Below the pieces are notes generated by a model. The model did not search any database and was not told the DNA's origin. It saw only the letters and a program-made list of their open reading frames with translations. The translations under genes and the position numbers were made by a program. 64,000 nt of DNA from Pseudolabrys sp. (GTDB lineage Bacteria > Pseudomonadota > Alphaproteobacteria > Rhizobiales > Xanthobacteraceae). Shown here one piece after another: positions 48,572 through 59,465 of the stretch (its first letter is position 1; every line of letters starts with the position of its first letter). Location: assembly GCA_009694265.1 (NCBI GenBank), contig SHVM01000002.1, forward strand, positions 1 to 64,000, read 5' to 3'.

Positions 48572-49525
48572 TTAGCGCAACTCGACGCCGTCGCGCACGG
48601 CGCGGAAACGGGTGAACAGCGTATCCCAATCGTCCTTGCGGCCCACGCCGACGACACGCAGAAAGCCGCCGGAACCGAAACGCACCCATTGCGCCAGCGA
48701 AATCGGTTCGCCGCTGAGTCCCTTGGCCTGCGCCCTGATCTCGATGCCCTGCAAACCGCCGATCCGCATCGGCTCCAATAACGTCACCGTGAGATCGTGC
48801 AGCGGCGCCGACGACAGCAATTCGCGGGCGAATTTGCCGCGCTCGCTCGCCTCGTTCGGCGCCCCGCGTCCAACCGAAACGATCACATAGGGCTGCGTAC
48901 CGATGTCGTCGCTTGGTCCCTCGGTCAGGATCAATCCGCCCGCCGGCAATGCCTGCATCACCCGGAAGCCGGCGAATTCGTTGAGTTTGAACGGCAACAA
49001 TGCGAGCTGTTCCTCGATCGGCGTTGCCCGGAACGTCACGCTGGCCAGCATCTTGCGAATCACCGTATCGGAATAAACGGCGCGCGCCGCCTCCGGCACC
49101 TCCACATTGATCAGCATTGCGATATTTTTGGCGCCACCGGCCGCGGTTGCCAGCAGAAACCACTTATGCAGCGCGATGCCCTTATCTTTGCCCTGCCCGC
49201 TGATGAGAAACCCGATGCCGCTGGCGAACGGAAAACTTTCCCGTTTCATATCGGCCATGCCGGGCTGCAGCTTGGCGAAGGCCGAGCGCTCGATTTCTTT
49301 ATAAGCCGGCGGCGGCAAATCGAGGATGGTGATGGCGACCTTACGCTCGGCATCCTCGAAACCGGGGAAGCGATTGCTCAGGACGAGGTTGCCCTGTAGC
49401 TCCAGCCCGATCCGCATCCCCGGCGGGAACACCGGCTCGGCGCTCAGCGCGGGACTTAAAATTAACAATCCGGCGCCCAGCACGAGCACGGCTGCGTGCA
49501 AAGCGACCAACAAACGGCGGGGCAT
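48572..49525 (-). CDS. Secreted hypothetical protein (317 aa)
   Basis: I do not recognise this 317-residue protein. ATG at 49525 gives a signal peptide (MPRRLLVALHAAVLVLGAGLLIL…ALSAEP). The mature part is a strand-rich domain with repeated patterns such as MRIGLELQGNLVLSNRFPGFEDAERKVAITILDLPP and GIEIRAQAKGLSGEPISLAQWVRFGSGGFLRVVGVGRKDDW. It contains no cysteine or obvious catalytic motif. It is read opposite to grpE and dnaK and ends 3 bp from the grpE stop. Confidence 0.75.
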   Translation of the reverse strand: MPRRLLVALHAAVLVLGAGLLILSPALSAEPVFPPGMRIGLELQGNLVLSNRFPGFEDAERKVAITILDLPPPAYKEIERSAFAKLQPGMADMKRESFPFASGIGFLISGQGKDKGIALHKWFLLATAAGGAKNIAMLINVEVPEAARAVYSDTVIRKMLASVTFRATPIEEQLALLPFKLNEFAGFRVMQALPAGGLILTEGPSDDIGTQPYVIVSVGRGAPNEASERGKFARELLSSAPLHDLTVTLLEPMRIGGLQGIEIRAQAKGLSGEPISLAQWVRFGSGGFLRVVGVGRKDDWDTLFTRFRAVRDGVELR

Positions 49526-49667
49526 GGGTTCGAACTGCTTTCCAAACGAGATTAAGGGTCTGGACTGCCTAACCGGCCTCGTCCGGTGCGGCAATGGTCA
49601 GATTAACTTTCATCCGGCCATGCGGTCCCGGCCCGGGAGGGCTACTCGCGAATTCGTGACAGCCTGA

Positions 49668-49695
49668 CTTGCGGGCCGGGGGCGCCTTCTTATAT
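49668..49695 (+). promoter_or_regulatory. RpoH (sigma-32) type heat-shock promoter of dnaK
   Basis: CTTG at 49668-49671 and CTTATATGAG beginning at 49689 are 17 bases apart. This matches the alphaproteobacterial heat-shock promoter pattern CTTG-N16-18-CYTATnTnnG at every fixed position. It lies about 170 bp upstream of the dnaK ATG, in the right orientation. Confidence 0.8.
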
Positions 49696-49790
49696 GAGCC
49701 ACTGAGCCGCAATACTGCTGTAAAACGTGTATCCAGGGGGCTGGATCAGGGGGTCTGCGGATGAGCCGCCGGTATTCCCACTCGGGCGCC

Positions 49791-49824
49791 AAGTGACCTT
49801 CGGGTTCAAGTGACCTTCGGGTTC
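49791..49824. repeat. 17-bp direct duplication in the dnaK leader
   Basis: AAGTGACCTTCGGGTTC occurs twice head to tail at 49791-49807 and 49808-49824, just upstream of the dnaK ribosome site. It would double a short leader segment and is likely a recent local duplication. Confidence 0.9.
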
Positions 49825-49865
49825 AAGAGGCCCGGCCAGCCCGCCGCAAATTGAGAGGAATTACC

Positions 49866-51797
<1,932 letters not shown>

Positions 51798-51819
51798 AGA
51801 TTGGGAGCCACAGCATGGC

Positions 51820-51937
51820 CCTCATCCTGAGGAGGCCGAAGGCCGTCTCGAAGGATGAGGGCCAGCGTGTTTGCGGCGAGGGAATCGGGGCCTCGTCCTT
51901 CGAGACGCGATCTTGCAGATCGCTCCTCAGGACGAGG
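51820..51937. repeat. Two palindromic repeats between dnaK and dnaJ
   Basis: CCTCATCCT (51820-51828) pairs with AGGATGAGG (51852-51860), and CCTCGTCCTTCGAGACGC (51891 on) pairs with a right arm ending CTCAGGACGAGG at 51937. Arms match the element at 13771-13867. They fill the 149-bp dnaK-dnaJ gap and could reduce dnaJ expression relative to dnaK. Confidence 0.8.
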
Positions 51938-51946
51938 AAATAGGGC

Positions 51947-53104
51947 ATGTCCAAGCGCGACTACTACGAAGTTCTGGGCGTTGGCCGCACCGTCACCGAC
52001 GCCGAGCTCAAGGCCGCATACCGCAAGCTCGCCATGCAGCACCATCCGGATCGCAATCCGGGCGACGCCGACTGCGAACACAAATTCAAAGAGCTCAACG
52101 AGGCCTATGACGTGCTCAAGGACGGCGACAAGCGCGCCGCCTATGACCGTTTCGGCCATGCCGCCTTCGAGCAAGGCGGCGGTGGCGCCGGTGCGCACGG
52201 TTTCGGCGCCGATTTTGCCCACACTTTTTCCGACATTTTCGAAGATCTGTTCGGCATGGGCGGCGGCAGGCGCTCCGGCGGGCGTGGCCAAGGCCGCGAG
52301 CGTGGCTCGGACCTGCGCTACAACATGGAAATCAGCCTGGAAGAAGCCTTCGCCGGCAAAACCGCGCAGATGCGCATTCCGACCTCGGTCACCTGCGAAG
52401 TCTGCTCGGGCTCCGGCGCCAAGGCCGGCACCAAGCCGAAGCCCTGCGCGACTTGCGGCGGCGCCGGCAAGATCAGACACGCCCAGGGTTTCTTTACCCT
52501 CGAGCGGACCTGTCCGGCCTGCAACGGCCGCGGCCAGGTGATCGACGATCCCTGTCCGTCTTGCGCCGGTGCCGGACGGGTCACGCATGAGCGCCAACTG
52601 TCGGTCAATATCCCGGCCGGCGTCGAGGACGGCACCCGCATCCGGCTTGCCGGCGAAGGCGAGGCCGGCATACGCGGCGGCCCACCGGGCGATCTTTATA
52701 TTTTCCTGTCGCTGGCGGCGCACGAGTTATTCCAGCGCGACGGCGCCGACCTGCATTGCCGGGTGCCGATCTCCATGGCGACCGCGGCGCTGGGCGGCGA
52801 ATTCGAGGTGCCGGCCATCGATGGCAGCAAGGTGCGGGTCAAGGTTCCCGCCGGGACCCAAACCGGCCGCCGTTTCCGGCTGTCGGCCAAGGGCATGCCG
52901 GTGCTGCGCGCGAAACAAACCGGCGACATGTACGTTCAAGTAGCGGTGGAAACGCCGCAGAAACTGACCAAACGCCAGCGCGAGCTGCTGGCCGAGTTCG
53001 AAAAGCTGTCGTCGGAGGAGACCCAGCCGGAATCGGTCGGATTCTTCAGTCGAGTCAAAGAGTTTATCAACGGCCTGGGAAATCGCGGCGGTCATTCAGA
53101 GTAG
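51947..53104 (+). CDS. dnaJ: Co-chaperone DnaJ
   Basis: This 385-residue type I Hsp40 has a J domain with HHPDRNPGD (near residues 32-40), a Gly/Phe region, and a zinc domain with [24 protein letters not shown] and CPSCAGAG. C-terminal substrate-binding domains follow. It activates DnaK ATPase. A repeat-filled gap of 149 bp separates it from dnaK. Confidence 0.98.
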   Translation: MSKRDYYEVLGVGRTVTDAELKAAYRKLAMQHHPDRNPGDADCEHKFKELNEAYDVLKDGDKRAAYDRFGHAAFEQGGGGAGAHGFGADFAHTFSDIFEDLFGMGGGRRSGGRGQGRERGSDLRYNMEISLEEAFAGKTAQMRIPTSVTCEVCSGSGAKAGTKPKPCATCGGAGKIRHAQGFFTLERTCPACNGRGQVIDDPCPSCAGAGRVTHERQLSVNIPAGVEDGTRIRLAGEGEAGIRGGPPGDLYIFLSLAAHELFQRDGADLHCRVPISMATAALGGEFEVPAIDGSKVRVKVPAGTQTGRRFRLSAKGMPVLRAKQTGDMYVQVAVETPQKLTKRQRELLAEFEKLSSEETQPESVGFFSRVKEFINGLGNRGGHSE

Positions 53105-53185
53105 CCATCTTGACCCCCTGTCCGCCGCCCTATACCCGTAAAGGTCGCGGCGAAGCCTGCCGCATGCACGCGTGACCCAGCATAA

Positions 53186-53788
53186 ATGCCTTCACACACG
53201 ACTGTCCGCGTTGAAAAGAAGCCTCTGCGTCTCGATGACGAGATGCAGTTCATTCGTTCCTGGTTCGAAAAGCCGCTATCCACCGGCGCGGTGATGCCGT
53301 CGAGCAAGGCGCTCGCGCGCACCATGGCAAACTACGTCGACCCGCAATCGAGCGGTCCGGTGATCGAACTCGGGCCTGGTACCGGCCCGGTGACCGAGGC
53401 GCTGGTCAAGCGCGGTATCGACCCCAAGCGTTTGGTCCTGGTCGAATTCAATCCTGACTTCTGCCGCCTGCTGCGCAAACGCTATCCGGCAGCCACGGTG
53501 GTGCAAGGCGATGCCTATCGGCTGCGCCGCCTGCTGGCGACATCCGCGCTTGAGCCGGCCGCCGCGGTGGTGTCGGGTCTGCCGCTGGTCACCAAGCCGC
53601 TGCGCACGCGGCTGCGCCTGATCTCCGATGCCATGGGGTTGCTGGCGCCGGGCGCGCCCTTCATCCAGTTCACTTATGCGATGGTGCCGCCGATCCCGAA
53701 AGTGCTGTCCGGGATCAAGGCCGAAGCCTCCGAGACGATCTGGATGAACCTGCCGCCGGCACGCGTGTGGGTCTATCGCGGCCGCTGA
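53186..53788 (+). CDS. Phospholipid N-methyltransferase, PmtA-like
   Basis: This 200-residue class I SAM methyltransferase has ELGPGTGPVTEALVKRG as the SAM loop near residues 61-77. The N-terminal FIRSWFEKPLSTGAVMPSSKALARTMA is typical of Sinorhizobium/Rhodobacter-type PmtA, which converts phosphatidylethanolamine to phosphatidylcholine in three steps. Related rRNA adenine methylases share the fold, but the N-terminus and FIQFTYAMVPPI favour the lipid enzyme. Exact substrate is inferred. Confidence 0.8.
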   Translation: MPSHTTVRVEKKPLRLDDEMQFIRSWFEKPLSTGAVMPSSKALARTMANYVDPQSSGPVIELGPGTGPVTEALVKRGIDPKRLVLVEFNPDFCRLLRKRYPAATVVQGDAYRLRRLLATSALEPAAAVVSGLPLVTKPLRTRLRLISDAMGLLAPGAPFIQFTYAMVPPIPKVLSGIKAEASETIWMNLPPARVWVYRGR

Positions 53789-53833
53789 CCTCCGCTTTGT
53801 GATATTGGTGGCCGGCGTTCAACGGAGCCGCCG

Positions 53834-54415
53834 ATGCCCGCGCCCAAGATCCTTGTCCTGCCAGGCTCGACCCGGACCGGTTCGCATAACGTCAAGCTGG
53901 CGGCGCTGGCGGCGAAAGAGCTGACGCTGATCGACGCCGACGTCACGCGCATTTCGCTCGCCGACTATCCGCTGCCGCTTTATGAAGGCGATCTGGAATC
54001 CAAAGGCGGCCCGCCGGCCAATGCGCTGCGGCTCAAGCAGATGATCATGGCGCATCACGGCATATTCATCGCCAGCCCCGAATACAACGCCTCGGTCACG
54101 CCGCTGCTCAAGAATGCCATCGATTGGGTGTCTCGTGTGCGCGAACGCGGCGATCCGACCTATGCCGCCTTCAAGGGCCGGGTATTCGCGATTTCATCGG
54201 CATCGCCGGAAGCGGCCGGCGGGTTGCGCTCGCTGATGGCGCTGCGCCAGATTCTCGAACTTGGCTGCGGCGCGCTGGTGATCCCCGAGCAGGTCGCGAT
54301 CCAGCAGGCCGATCACGCCTTTGACGAGATGGACAATATTGCCGACATCCGCATCGCCAATCTGTTTCGCGCGCAGCTCGCGCGCCTGGTGGATATGGCG
54401 CGGCTGCTAGCTTAA
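53834..54415 (+). CDS. NADPH-dependent FMN reductase family protein
   Basis: This 193-residue flavodoxin-fold protein has the FMN phosphate loop [14 protein letters not shown] (residues 10-23) and the flavin-contact [21 protein letters not shown]. Family members reduce FMN, azo dyes, chromate or quinones using NADPH. The specific substrate cannot be read from sequence. pyrF begins 11 bp downstream, so the genes may be cotranscribed. Confidence 0.88.
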   Translation: MPAPKILVLPGSTRTGSHNVKLAALAAKELTLIDADVTRISLADYPLPLYEGDLESKGGPPANALRLKQMIMAHHGIFIASPEYNASVTPLLKNAIDWVSRVRERGDPTYAAFKGRVFAISSASPEAAGGLRSLMALRQILELGCGALVIPEQVAIQQADHAFDEMDNIADIRIANLFRAQLARLVDMARLLA

Positions 54416-54426
54416 GGAAAAGGCCG

Positions 54427-55128
54427 ATGTCCCTGGACGCGCGCGAACGCCTGATCGTCGCTCTCGATGTGCCCACGGTGGGCGCCGCCGAGGCCATGGT
54501 GTCGCGGCTGGGCGAAGCGGTTTCGTTCTACAAGATCGGCTATCAGCTTGCCTTCGCCGGCGGCTTGCCGTTCGCCGCCGGGCTGATCGCGGCCGGCAAG
54601 CAAGTGTTCCTCGATCTCAAACTGCACGACATCGGCAATGCGGTGAGCAAGGGCGTCGAAAGCGTGGCGCAGATTGGCGCGACCTTTCTCACCGTGCATG
54701 CTTTTCCGCAGACCATGAAGGCGGCGGTGGAGGGCAAGCGCGGATCGAGGCTACGCATCCTCGCCGTCACCGTGCTTACTTCCTATGACGATTCCGATCT
54801 CGCCGCCGCCGGTTACGATATGAGTGTTGGCGAACTCGCCGCCGCGCGCGCCGCCCAAGCGCGTGACACCGGCGTCGATGGGCTGGTCTGCTCGGCGGAG
54901 GAGGCGGCGAATTTACGAAAAATTGTGAGCGCCGGCATGGTGCTGGTGACGCCGGGCATCCGTCCCGCAGGGAGCGCCACCGGCGACCAGAAGCGCATCA
55001 TGACGCCGGCCAAGGCGATTGCTGCCGGCGCCAACTACCTGGTGGTCGGACGCCCGATCGTGGAAGCCGACGATCCGAAGGCCGCCGCCGACGCGATTGT
55101 TGCCGAGATTGAAAACGCAAGAATTTAG
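54427..55128 (+). CDS. pyrF: Orotidine 5'-phosphate decarboxylase PyrF
   Basis: This 233-residue TIM barrel performs the last step of UMP synthesis. The catalytic Asp-Lys-Asp cluster is in [14 protein letters not shown], the phosphate end in [18 protein letters not shown], and the family stretch [20 protein letters not shown] is present. The start ATG at 54427 follows AAGGAAAAGGCCG. A DUF1330 gene lies 12 bp downstream. Confidence 0.97.
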   Translation: MSLDARERLIVALDVPTVGAAEAMVSRLGEAVSFYKIGYQLAFAGGLPFAAGLIAAGKQVFLDLKLHDIGNAVSKGVESVAQIGATFLTVHAFPQTMKAAVEGKRGSRLRILAVTVLTSYDDSDLAAAGYDMSVGELAAARAAQARDTGVDGLVCSAEEAANLRKIVSAGMVLVTPGIRPAGSATGDQKRIMTPAKAIAAGANYLVVGRPIVEADDPKAAADAIVAEIENARI

Positions 55129-55140
55129 TAGGGGGAAGAA

Positions 55141-55443
55141 ATGGCGAAAGGCTACTGGATCGGCCGCGTCGATGTGGCGAACGAAGAGGGCTACAAGCCC
55201 TATGCCGCGGCCAATGGCGCGATCTTCAGGAAATTCGGCGCTCGCTTCGTTATCCGCGCGGGCAGGTTCGAATGCCCCGAAGGTACCGCGCGTTCGCGCA
55301 ATGTGGTGATCGAATTTCCGGACTATGCAACCGCGCTCGCCTGCTACCGCTCGGTCGAATATCAGCAGAATTTGAAGGTGCGGCTGCCGCATTCGACCGC
55401 CGATATCCTCATCATCGAGGGCTATGACGGCCCGCAGCCGTAG
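55141..55443 (+). CDS. DUF1330 protein
   Basis: This 100-residue protein matches the DUF1330 dimeric ferredoxin-like family ([14 protein letters not shown]…, [17 protein letters not shown]-like segment, [21 protein letters not shown]). The fold is known, but the physiological role is not. GGGGGAAGAA lies just before the ATG. It sits between pyrF and dapB in one direction. Confidence 0.92.
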   Translation: MAKGYWIGRVDVANEEGYKPYAAANGAIFRKFGARFVIRAGRFECPEGTARSRNVVIEFPDYATALACYRSVEYQQNLKVRLPHSTADILIIEGYDGPQP

Positions 55444-55522
55444 AGCCGTTCGGGTTCATGCTCTAGTCGCCTTTTGCCGGGCGGCGCGCTATACCCTCGC
55501 CGTTCGATCCGGGAGAAAGACC

Positions 55523-56338
55523 ATGGCCGAGATGCGGCTCGTGGTCGCCGGTGCCGGCGGGCGGATGGGCCGCACGCTGGTCAAGGCGATCGCCGACAGC
55601 AAGGGATTTGCGCTCGTTGGTGCGCTGGAGGACGCGCGCTCGCCGCTGATCGGCTGGGACGCAGGCGCGCTGGCGGGCCTGGGTGAGAATGGCATCAAGC
55701 TCGTGGGCGACGCCGGCGCTCTCATGGAAAAGGCCGACGGCATCGTGGATTTCACCGCGCCGGCCGCCACGCTGGCCTTTGCGGCGCTGGCGGCGAAGAG
55801 CCACAAGGTCCATATCATCGGCACCACGGGTTTAAGCGCTATCGACGAGGCCAAGATCAAGGACGCGGGCAAGCACGCGGTGATCGTCAAGTCCGGCAAT
55901 ATGAGCCTTGGCGTCAATCTGCTGGCGGCGCTGGCCAAGCGCGTGGCCAAGACGCTCGACAATTCGTTCGACATTGAAATCCTGGAAATGCATCACAATC
56001 AGAAGGTCGACGCGCCGTCCGGCACCGCGCTGCTGCTCGGCCGCGCGGCGGCGGAAGGCCGCGGCATCGAGCTCGACAAGTATTCCGTGAAGAGCCGCGA
56101 CGGTCATACCGGCGCCCGCAAGCCGGGCGACATCGGCTTTGCGGCCTTGCGTGGCGGCAGCGTGGTCGGCGAGCACAGCGTGATATTCGCGGGGCCGGCC
56201 GAGCGTGTCGAACTCGTGCACAAGGCCGAGGATCGCATGATTTTCGCGCGCGGCGCGCTGCATGCGGCGCTGTGGGCGCGCAGCCAGAAGCCGGGGCTTT
56301 ATTCGATGGCCGACGTGCTTGGGCTCGGCAGTATTTAA
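55523..56338 (+). CDS. dapB: 4-hydroxy-tetrahydrodipicolinate reductase DapB
   Basis: This 271-residue enzyme reduces the DapA product on the lysine/diaminopimelate route, feeding peptidoglycan synthesis. The Rossmann motif [14 protein letters not shown] is at residues 9-22, and the substrate loop [19 protein letters not shown] is intact. ATG at 55523 follows GGGAGAAAG. Other dap genes are not in the window. Confidence 0.97.
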   Translation: MAEMRLVVAGAGGRMGRTLVKAIADSKGFALVGALEDARSPLIGWDAGALAGLGENGIKLVGDAGALMEKADGIVDFTAPAATLAFAALAAKSHKVHIIGTTGLSAIDEAKIKDAGKHAVIVKSGNMSLGVNLLAALAKRVAKTLDNSFDIEILEMHHNQKVDAPSGTALLLGRAAAEGRGIELDKYSVKSRDGHTGARKPGDIGFAALRGGSVVGEHSVIFAGPAERVELVHKAEDRMIFARGALHAALWARSQKPGLYSMADVLGLGSI

Positions 56339-56350
56339 AGGGGCTGAATC

Positions 56351-56578
56351 ATGCCATCCGGCGCGAAAAGCAAAACCGCTAGGAGCAGCGTACATCTACT
56401 GATCGGCATGGCCGTATTCGCGCTGATCGTCGCCGTTGTCGCGGTGCCGGTGATCGCGGAGGCGACCGGAGTTTCGCAGAACCATGTCACCTATGTGGTC
56501 GCCGCCATCTGCTTTGTCTTCGCGATCGTGGCCTCGCGTTGGGCAAGGTCGCTGAACGAGAAAAAATCTGCGGAGTGA
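56351..56578 (+). CDS. Small two-helix membrane protein
   Basis: This 75-residue protein has a basic N-terminus and two membrane helices, about residues 16-36 and 47-64, joined by [12 protein letters not shown]. No family is recognised. It lies between dapB (12 bp) and gpmA (5 bp) in the same direction and is likely cotranscribed with both. Confidence 0.68.
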   Translation: MPSGAKSKTARSSVHLLIGMAVFALIVAVVAVPVIAEATGVSQNHVTYVVAAICFVFAIVASRWARSLNEKKSAE

Positions 56579-56583
56579 ACGGT

Positions 56584-57213
56584 ATGGCGGAGGCGGAACG
56601 GCTGCTGGTGCTGGTGCGTCACGGCCAGAGCGACTGGAATCTGAAGAATCTGTTCACCGGCTGGCGCGATGTCGACCTGACCGACAAGGGCGTGGCGGAG
56701 GCGCGCGAGGCCGGCCGCAAGCTCAAGGGCCAAGGCATCAAGTTCGACGTCGCCTTCACATCCGTGCTCAAACGCGCGACGCGCACGCTCGATTTGATGC
56801 TGGAGGAGTTGGGCCAGACAAAAATTCCCGTCATCAAGGATCAGGCGCTCAACGAGCGTCACTACGGCGATCTGGTAGGCTTGAACAAGGACGACGCGCG
56901 CAAGAAATGGGGCGAGCAGCAGGTGCACATCTGGCGCCGCTCTTATGACGTGGCGCCGCCGGGCGGCGAGAGCTTGCGCGATACAGCCGCGCGCGTGCTA
57001 CCCTATTACATCCAGGAAATTCTGCCGCGCGTGATGCGCGGTGAGCATGTGCTGGTATCGGCGCATGGCAATTCGCTGCGCGCACTGCTCATGGTGCTCG
57101 ACAAGCATTCGACCGAGAGCATCACCAAGTTGAATTTGGATACCGGCGTGCCGATGATCTACCGGCTCAACGCCGATTCGACGGTTAAATCGAAACTGGA
57201 TCTGGCGGCGTAG
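56584..57213 (+). CDS. gpmA: 2,3-bisphosphoglycerate-dependent phosphoglycerate mutase GpmA
   Basis: This 209-residue histidine-phosphatase-fold enzyme interconverts 2- and 3-phosphoglycerate. The phospho-histidine is in [10 protein letters not shown] (residue 13 or so), with [14 protein letters not shown] and [12 protein letters not shown] as the other active-site motifs. It is slightly shorter than the E. coli enzyme, as is usual in alphaproteobacteria. ATG at 56584 gives a standard start. Confidence 0.96.
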   Translation: MAEAERLLVLVRHGQSDWNLKNLFTGWRDVDLTDKGVAEAREAGRKLKGQGIKFDVAFTSVLKRATRTLDLMLEELGQTKIPVIKDQALNERHYGDLVGLNKDDARKKWGEQQVHIWRRSYDVAPPGGESLRDTAARVLPYYIQEILPRVMRGEHVLVSAHGNSLRALLMVLDKHSTESITKLNLDTGVPMIYRLNADSTVKSKLDLAA

Positions 57214-57221
57214 TCCGTTTC

Positions 57222-57252
57222 TGTCATGCCCGGGTCAAGGCCGGGCATGACA
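57222..57252. terminator. Terminator-like palindrome between gpmA and the ada-like gene
   Basis: TGTCATGCCCGG and CCGGGCATGACA form a perfect 12-bp stem around a 7-nt loop, between converging genes. The sequence belongs to the same dispersed family as 1513-1599. It could end transcription from both sides. Confidence 0.75.
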
Positions 57253-57263
57253 GCGTTTTACGC

Positions 57264-58166
57264 TTAAGCCGCCGCCATTCCCGCTTCCCAACCCAGCATC
57301 GCGCGTTTGCGGGTGATGCCCCAGTGATAGCCGGTGATGTCGCCGTTCTTGCCGATAACGCGGTGGCACGGCACCACGAAACAGATCGGATTTTTGCCCA
57401 CGGCAGCGCCGACCGCGCGCGCGGCCTTCGGCGATCCGGCGCGTGCCGCGAGATCGGAATAGGTGGTGAGCCCGCCCATCGGAATGGTGAGCAGTTTTTC
57501 CCACACGCGCACTTCGAAATCGGTGCCGATGAGCACCACGCGCAGCGGCTGTTCGGGACGCCACATCGCCGTATCGAAAATGCGCCGCGCGGTGGCGGCG
57601 GTGGCGGCGAAGTCTTCCACATAACGCGCCTTCGGCCAGCGCCTGCGCATGTCGTTGAGCGCCGAGCGCTCCTTGCCGACGTCGGCGAGCGCGAGACCCG
57701 CCAAGCCGCGCGGCGTGATCATGACCAGCGCCATGCCGAACGGGCAGGGATGAAATCCATAGGTAATGGTGAGGCCTTCGCCGCCGGCCTTCCACTCGCC
57801 CGGCGACATCGCCTCGTGGGTGACGAACAGATCGTGCAAGCGCCCGGGCCCGGACAGGCCGACTTCGTAGGACGTTTCCAGCACGCTCGCCGAGGAGCGC
57901 AACAATTCGCGCGCGTGGTTGAGCGTGAGCGCTTGCAAGAACGCTTTCGGTGTGAGCCCGCACCAGCGGCGGAACAGATGATGCAGATCGGTGGGGGAAA
58001 CGCCGGCCGCTTCCGCGATGGTGTCGATCTCGGGCTGCGCGCGCCAATGGCCGCGGATATGGGCGATGGCGCGGCGCACGATGTCGTAGTCGGCTGCCGC
58101 GGTGGCGAGCGGTGCGATGTTGGGAAATCTGTCGGCCAAGGCCGTTTGTTCCTGGGTCATATTCAT
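57264..58166 (-). CDS. Ada-like AraC regulator / O6-methylguanine-DNA methyltransferase
   Basis: This 300-residue protein joins an N-terminal AraC helix-turn-helix (about residues 25-125) to a C-terminal methyltransferase domain with the acceptor motif VVPCHRVIG and GGLTTYSDLAARAGSPKAARAVGAA. It removes alkyl groups from DNA in one suicidal step. The zinc/methylphosphotriester N-domain of full Ada is missing, so its regulatory trigger is unclear. The start at 58166 is preceded by a strong hairpin at 58217-58251. Confidence 0.92.
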   Translation of the reverse strand: MNMTQEQTALADRFPNIAPLATAAADYDIVRRAIAHIRGHWRAQPEIDTIAEAAGVSPTDLHHLFRRWCGLTPKAFLQALTLNHARELLRSSASVLETSYEVGLSGPGRLHDLFVTHEAMSPGEWKAGGEGLTITYGFHPCPFGMALVMITPRGLAGLALADVGKERSALNDMRRRWPKARYVEDFAATAATARRIFDTAMWRPEQPLRVVLIGTDFEVRVWEKLLTIPMGGLTTYSDLAARAGSPKAARAVGAAVGKNPICFVVPCHRVIGKNGDITGYHWGITRKRAMLGWEAGMAAA

Positions 58167-58216
58167 ACCGGCAAACTAGGGCGGCCAATACCGGCAAGCC
58201 ACCCGATTCCTGCTTA

Positions 58217-58251
58217 CTTAATCCCTCCCCCTTTCAGGGGGAGGGATTAAG
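58217..58251. repeat. Perfect 15-bp hairpin between the DUF2244 and ada-like genes
   Basis: CTTAATCCCTCCCCC and GGGGGAGGGATTAAG pair without mismatch around a 5-nt loop (TTTCA). The CCTTTCAGG core recurs at 25761-25774. It may terminate transcription of the upstream DUF2244 gene or insulate the ada-like gene. Confidence 0.85.
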
Positions 58252-58292
58252 AGTCACGCCCCCCGCTTGGCTTCGCCGAGCGCGCGCCCTAG

Positions 58293-58748
58293 TTACTTGG
58301 CGAAATTCGCCTTTTCATCCGGCCCCAAAAAGCTCGCGATGGCCAGTTGCTTGCCGCGCGTCACCAGAAACAGCCGTTCGATGCCGTATTCCTCGTGGCT
58401 TATCTTGTCGAGCTTGACCCAGAGCGGATTGAGCACCCATTCGCGCGCGCGGCCGCGATGGCTGACCTTGCGCACGGTGAGCGCGGTCGGTGTGACCTTC
58501 ACCTCTTCGTAGGCGCCGGCGTGGCGATAGTTGAGCCGGAACGCCCAGTACAACAGAACCGCGTCGAGGCCGAAAAATCCGAACACCGGCCAGGCGTCGG
58601 CGATCAGGAACACCATGCCGGCGATAAAGCTCACCGCCCCAAACGCCGCCATCAGCACCAGAAAACCGGTGCGTTGAAGCGAACGGTGCGGCGTGATTAC
58701 CGCGGAAAAGATCGTGGGATCGAGGTTGCTGGCGTTGTCGGCGGTCAT
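58293..58748 (-). CDS. DUF2244 membrane protein
   Basis: From ATG at 58748 this 151-residue protein has two central membrane helices (GFLVLMAAFGAVSFIAGMVFLI and the next hydrophobic stretch with YWAFRLNYRHAG) and a C-terminal soluble beta domain with WVLNPLWVKL. It matches DUF2244, whose role is unknown though often near cytochrome-oxidase or nth genes. It diverges from nth across 21 bp. Confidence 0.88.
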   Translation of the reverse strand: MTADNASNLDPTIFSAVITPHRSLQRTGFLVLMAAFGAVSFIAGMVFLIADAWPVFGFFGLDAVLLYWAFRLNYRHAGAYEEVKVTPTALTVRKVSHRGRAREWVLNPLWVKLDKISHEEYGIERLFLVTRGKQLAIASFLGPDEKANFAK

Positions 58749-58769
58749 GCCGCTCACTATACCAAATTC

Positions 58770-59465
58770 ATGGCGAAAACGCGCAGGGGTAAAGCTGCAA
58801 AGCTGGCCGCCGGCGCGCTGTGGCAGATGACTCATGCACAGATCGAAGAGGCATTCCGCCGCTTCAAGCAAGCCAATGCCGAGCCGAAAGGTGAGCTTCT
58901 GCACAGCAATCCGTTCACGCTGCTGGTGGCGGTGGTGCTCTCAGCCCAAGCCACCGATGCCGGCGTCAACAAGGCGACGCCCGCGCTGTTCGCGCTGGCC
59001 GACACGCCCGCGAAGATGGCCGCGCTTGGCGAGGATCGCGTGCGCGACCTGGTCAAGACCATTGGCCTGTTCCGCACCAAGGCGAAGAACGTCGTGGCGC
59101 TGTCGCGCAAACTGATCGCCGAACATGGCGGGCAGGTGCCGCGCTCGCGCGAGGCGCTAGTGGAATTACCCGGCGTCGGCCGCAAGACTGCGAATGTCGT
59201 GCTCAACATGGCTTTCGGCGAGCCGACTATCGCGGTCGACACGCACATTTTCCGCGTCGGCAACCGCACCGGCATGGCGAGCGGAAAAGATCCGTTCGAG
59301 GTCGAGCAAAAATTGGAAGACGTGATCCCGGCACATTACAAACACCACGCCCATCATTGGTTGATCCTGCACGGGCGCTACACGTGCATTGCGCGCAAGC
59401 CATTGTGCGAGAAATGCATCATTGCCGATTTGTGCCAATGGCCGGGAAAGACAGTGGCCGCTTAG
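58770..59465 (+). CDS. nth: Endonuclease III
   Basis: This 231-residue glycosylase/AP lyase removes oxidised pyrimidines. The helix-hairpin-helix LPGVGRKTANVVLNMAFG holds the catalytic Lys, the catalytic Asp is in AVDTHIFRVGNR, and the four cysteines of CIARKPLCEKCIIADLC bind a 4Fe-4S cluster. ATG at 58770 was chosen; the gene overlaps the EI24 gene by 4 bp at its end. Confidence 0.97.
   Translation: MAKTRRGKAAKLAAGALWQMTHAQIEEAFRRFKQANAEPKGELLHSNPFTLLVAVVLSAQATDAGVNKATPALFALADTPAKMAALGEDRVRDLVKTIGLFRTKAKNVVALSRKLIAEHGGQVPRSREALVELPGVGRKTANVVLNMAFGEPTIAVDTHIFRVGNRTGMASGKDPFEVEQKLEDVIPAHYKHHAHHWLILHGRYTCIARKPLCEKCIIADLCQWPGKTVAA

Larger units (their letters stand above)
49526..49865. other. 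dnaK upstream region
   Basis: This 340-bp gap contains the RpoH-type promoter at 49668-49695 and a long leader with a 17-bp direct duplication (49791-49824) just before the ribosome site GAGAGGAAT. No small gene is supported. It also carries the upstream region of the divergent 317-aa protein gene. Confidence 0.7.
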
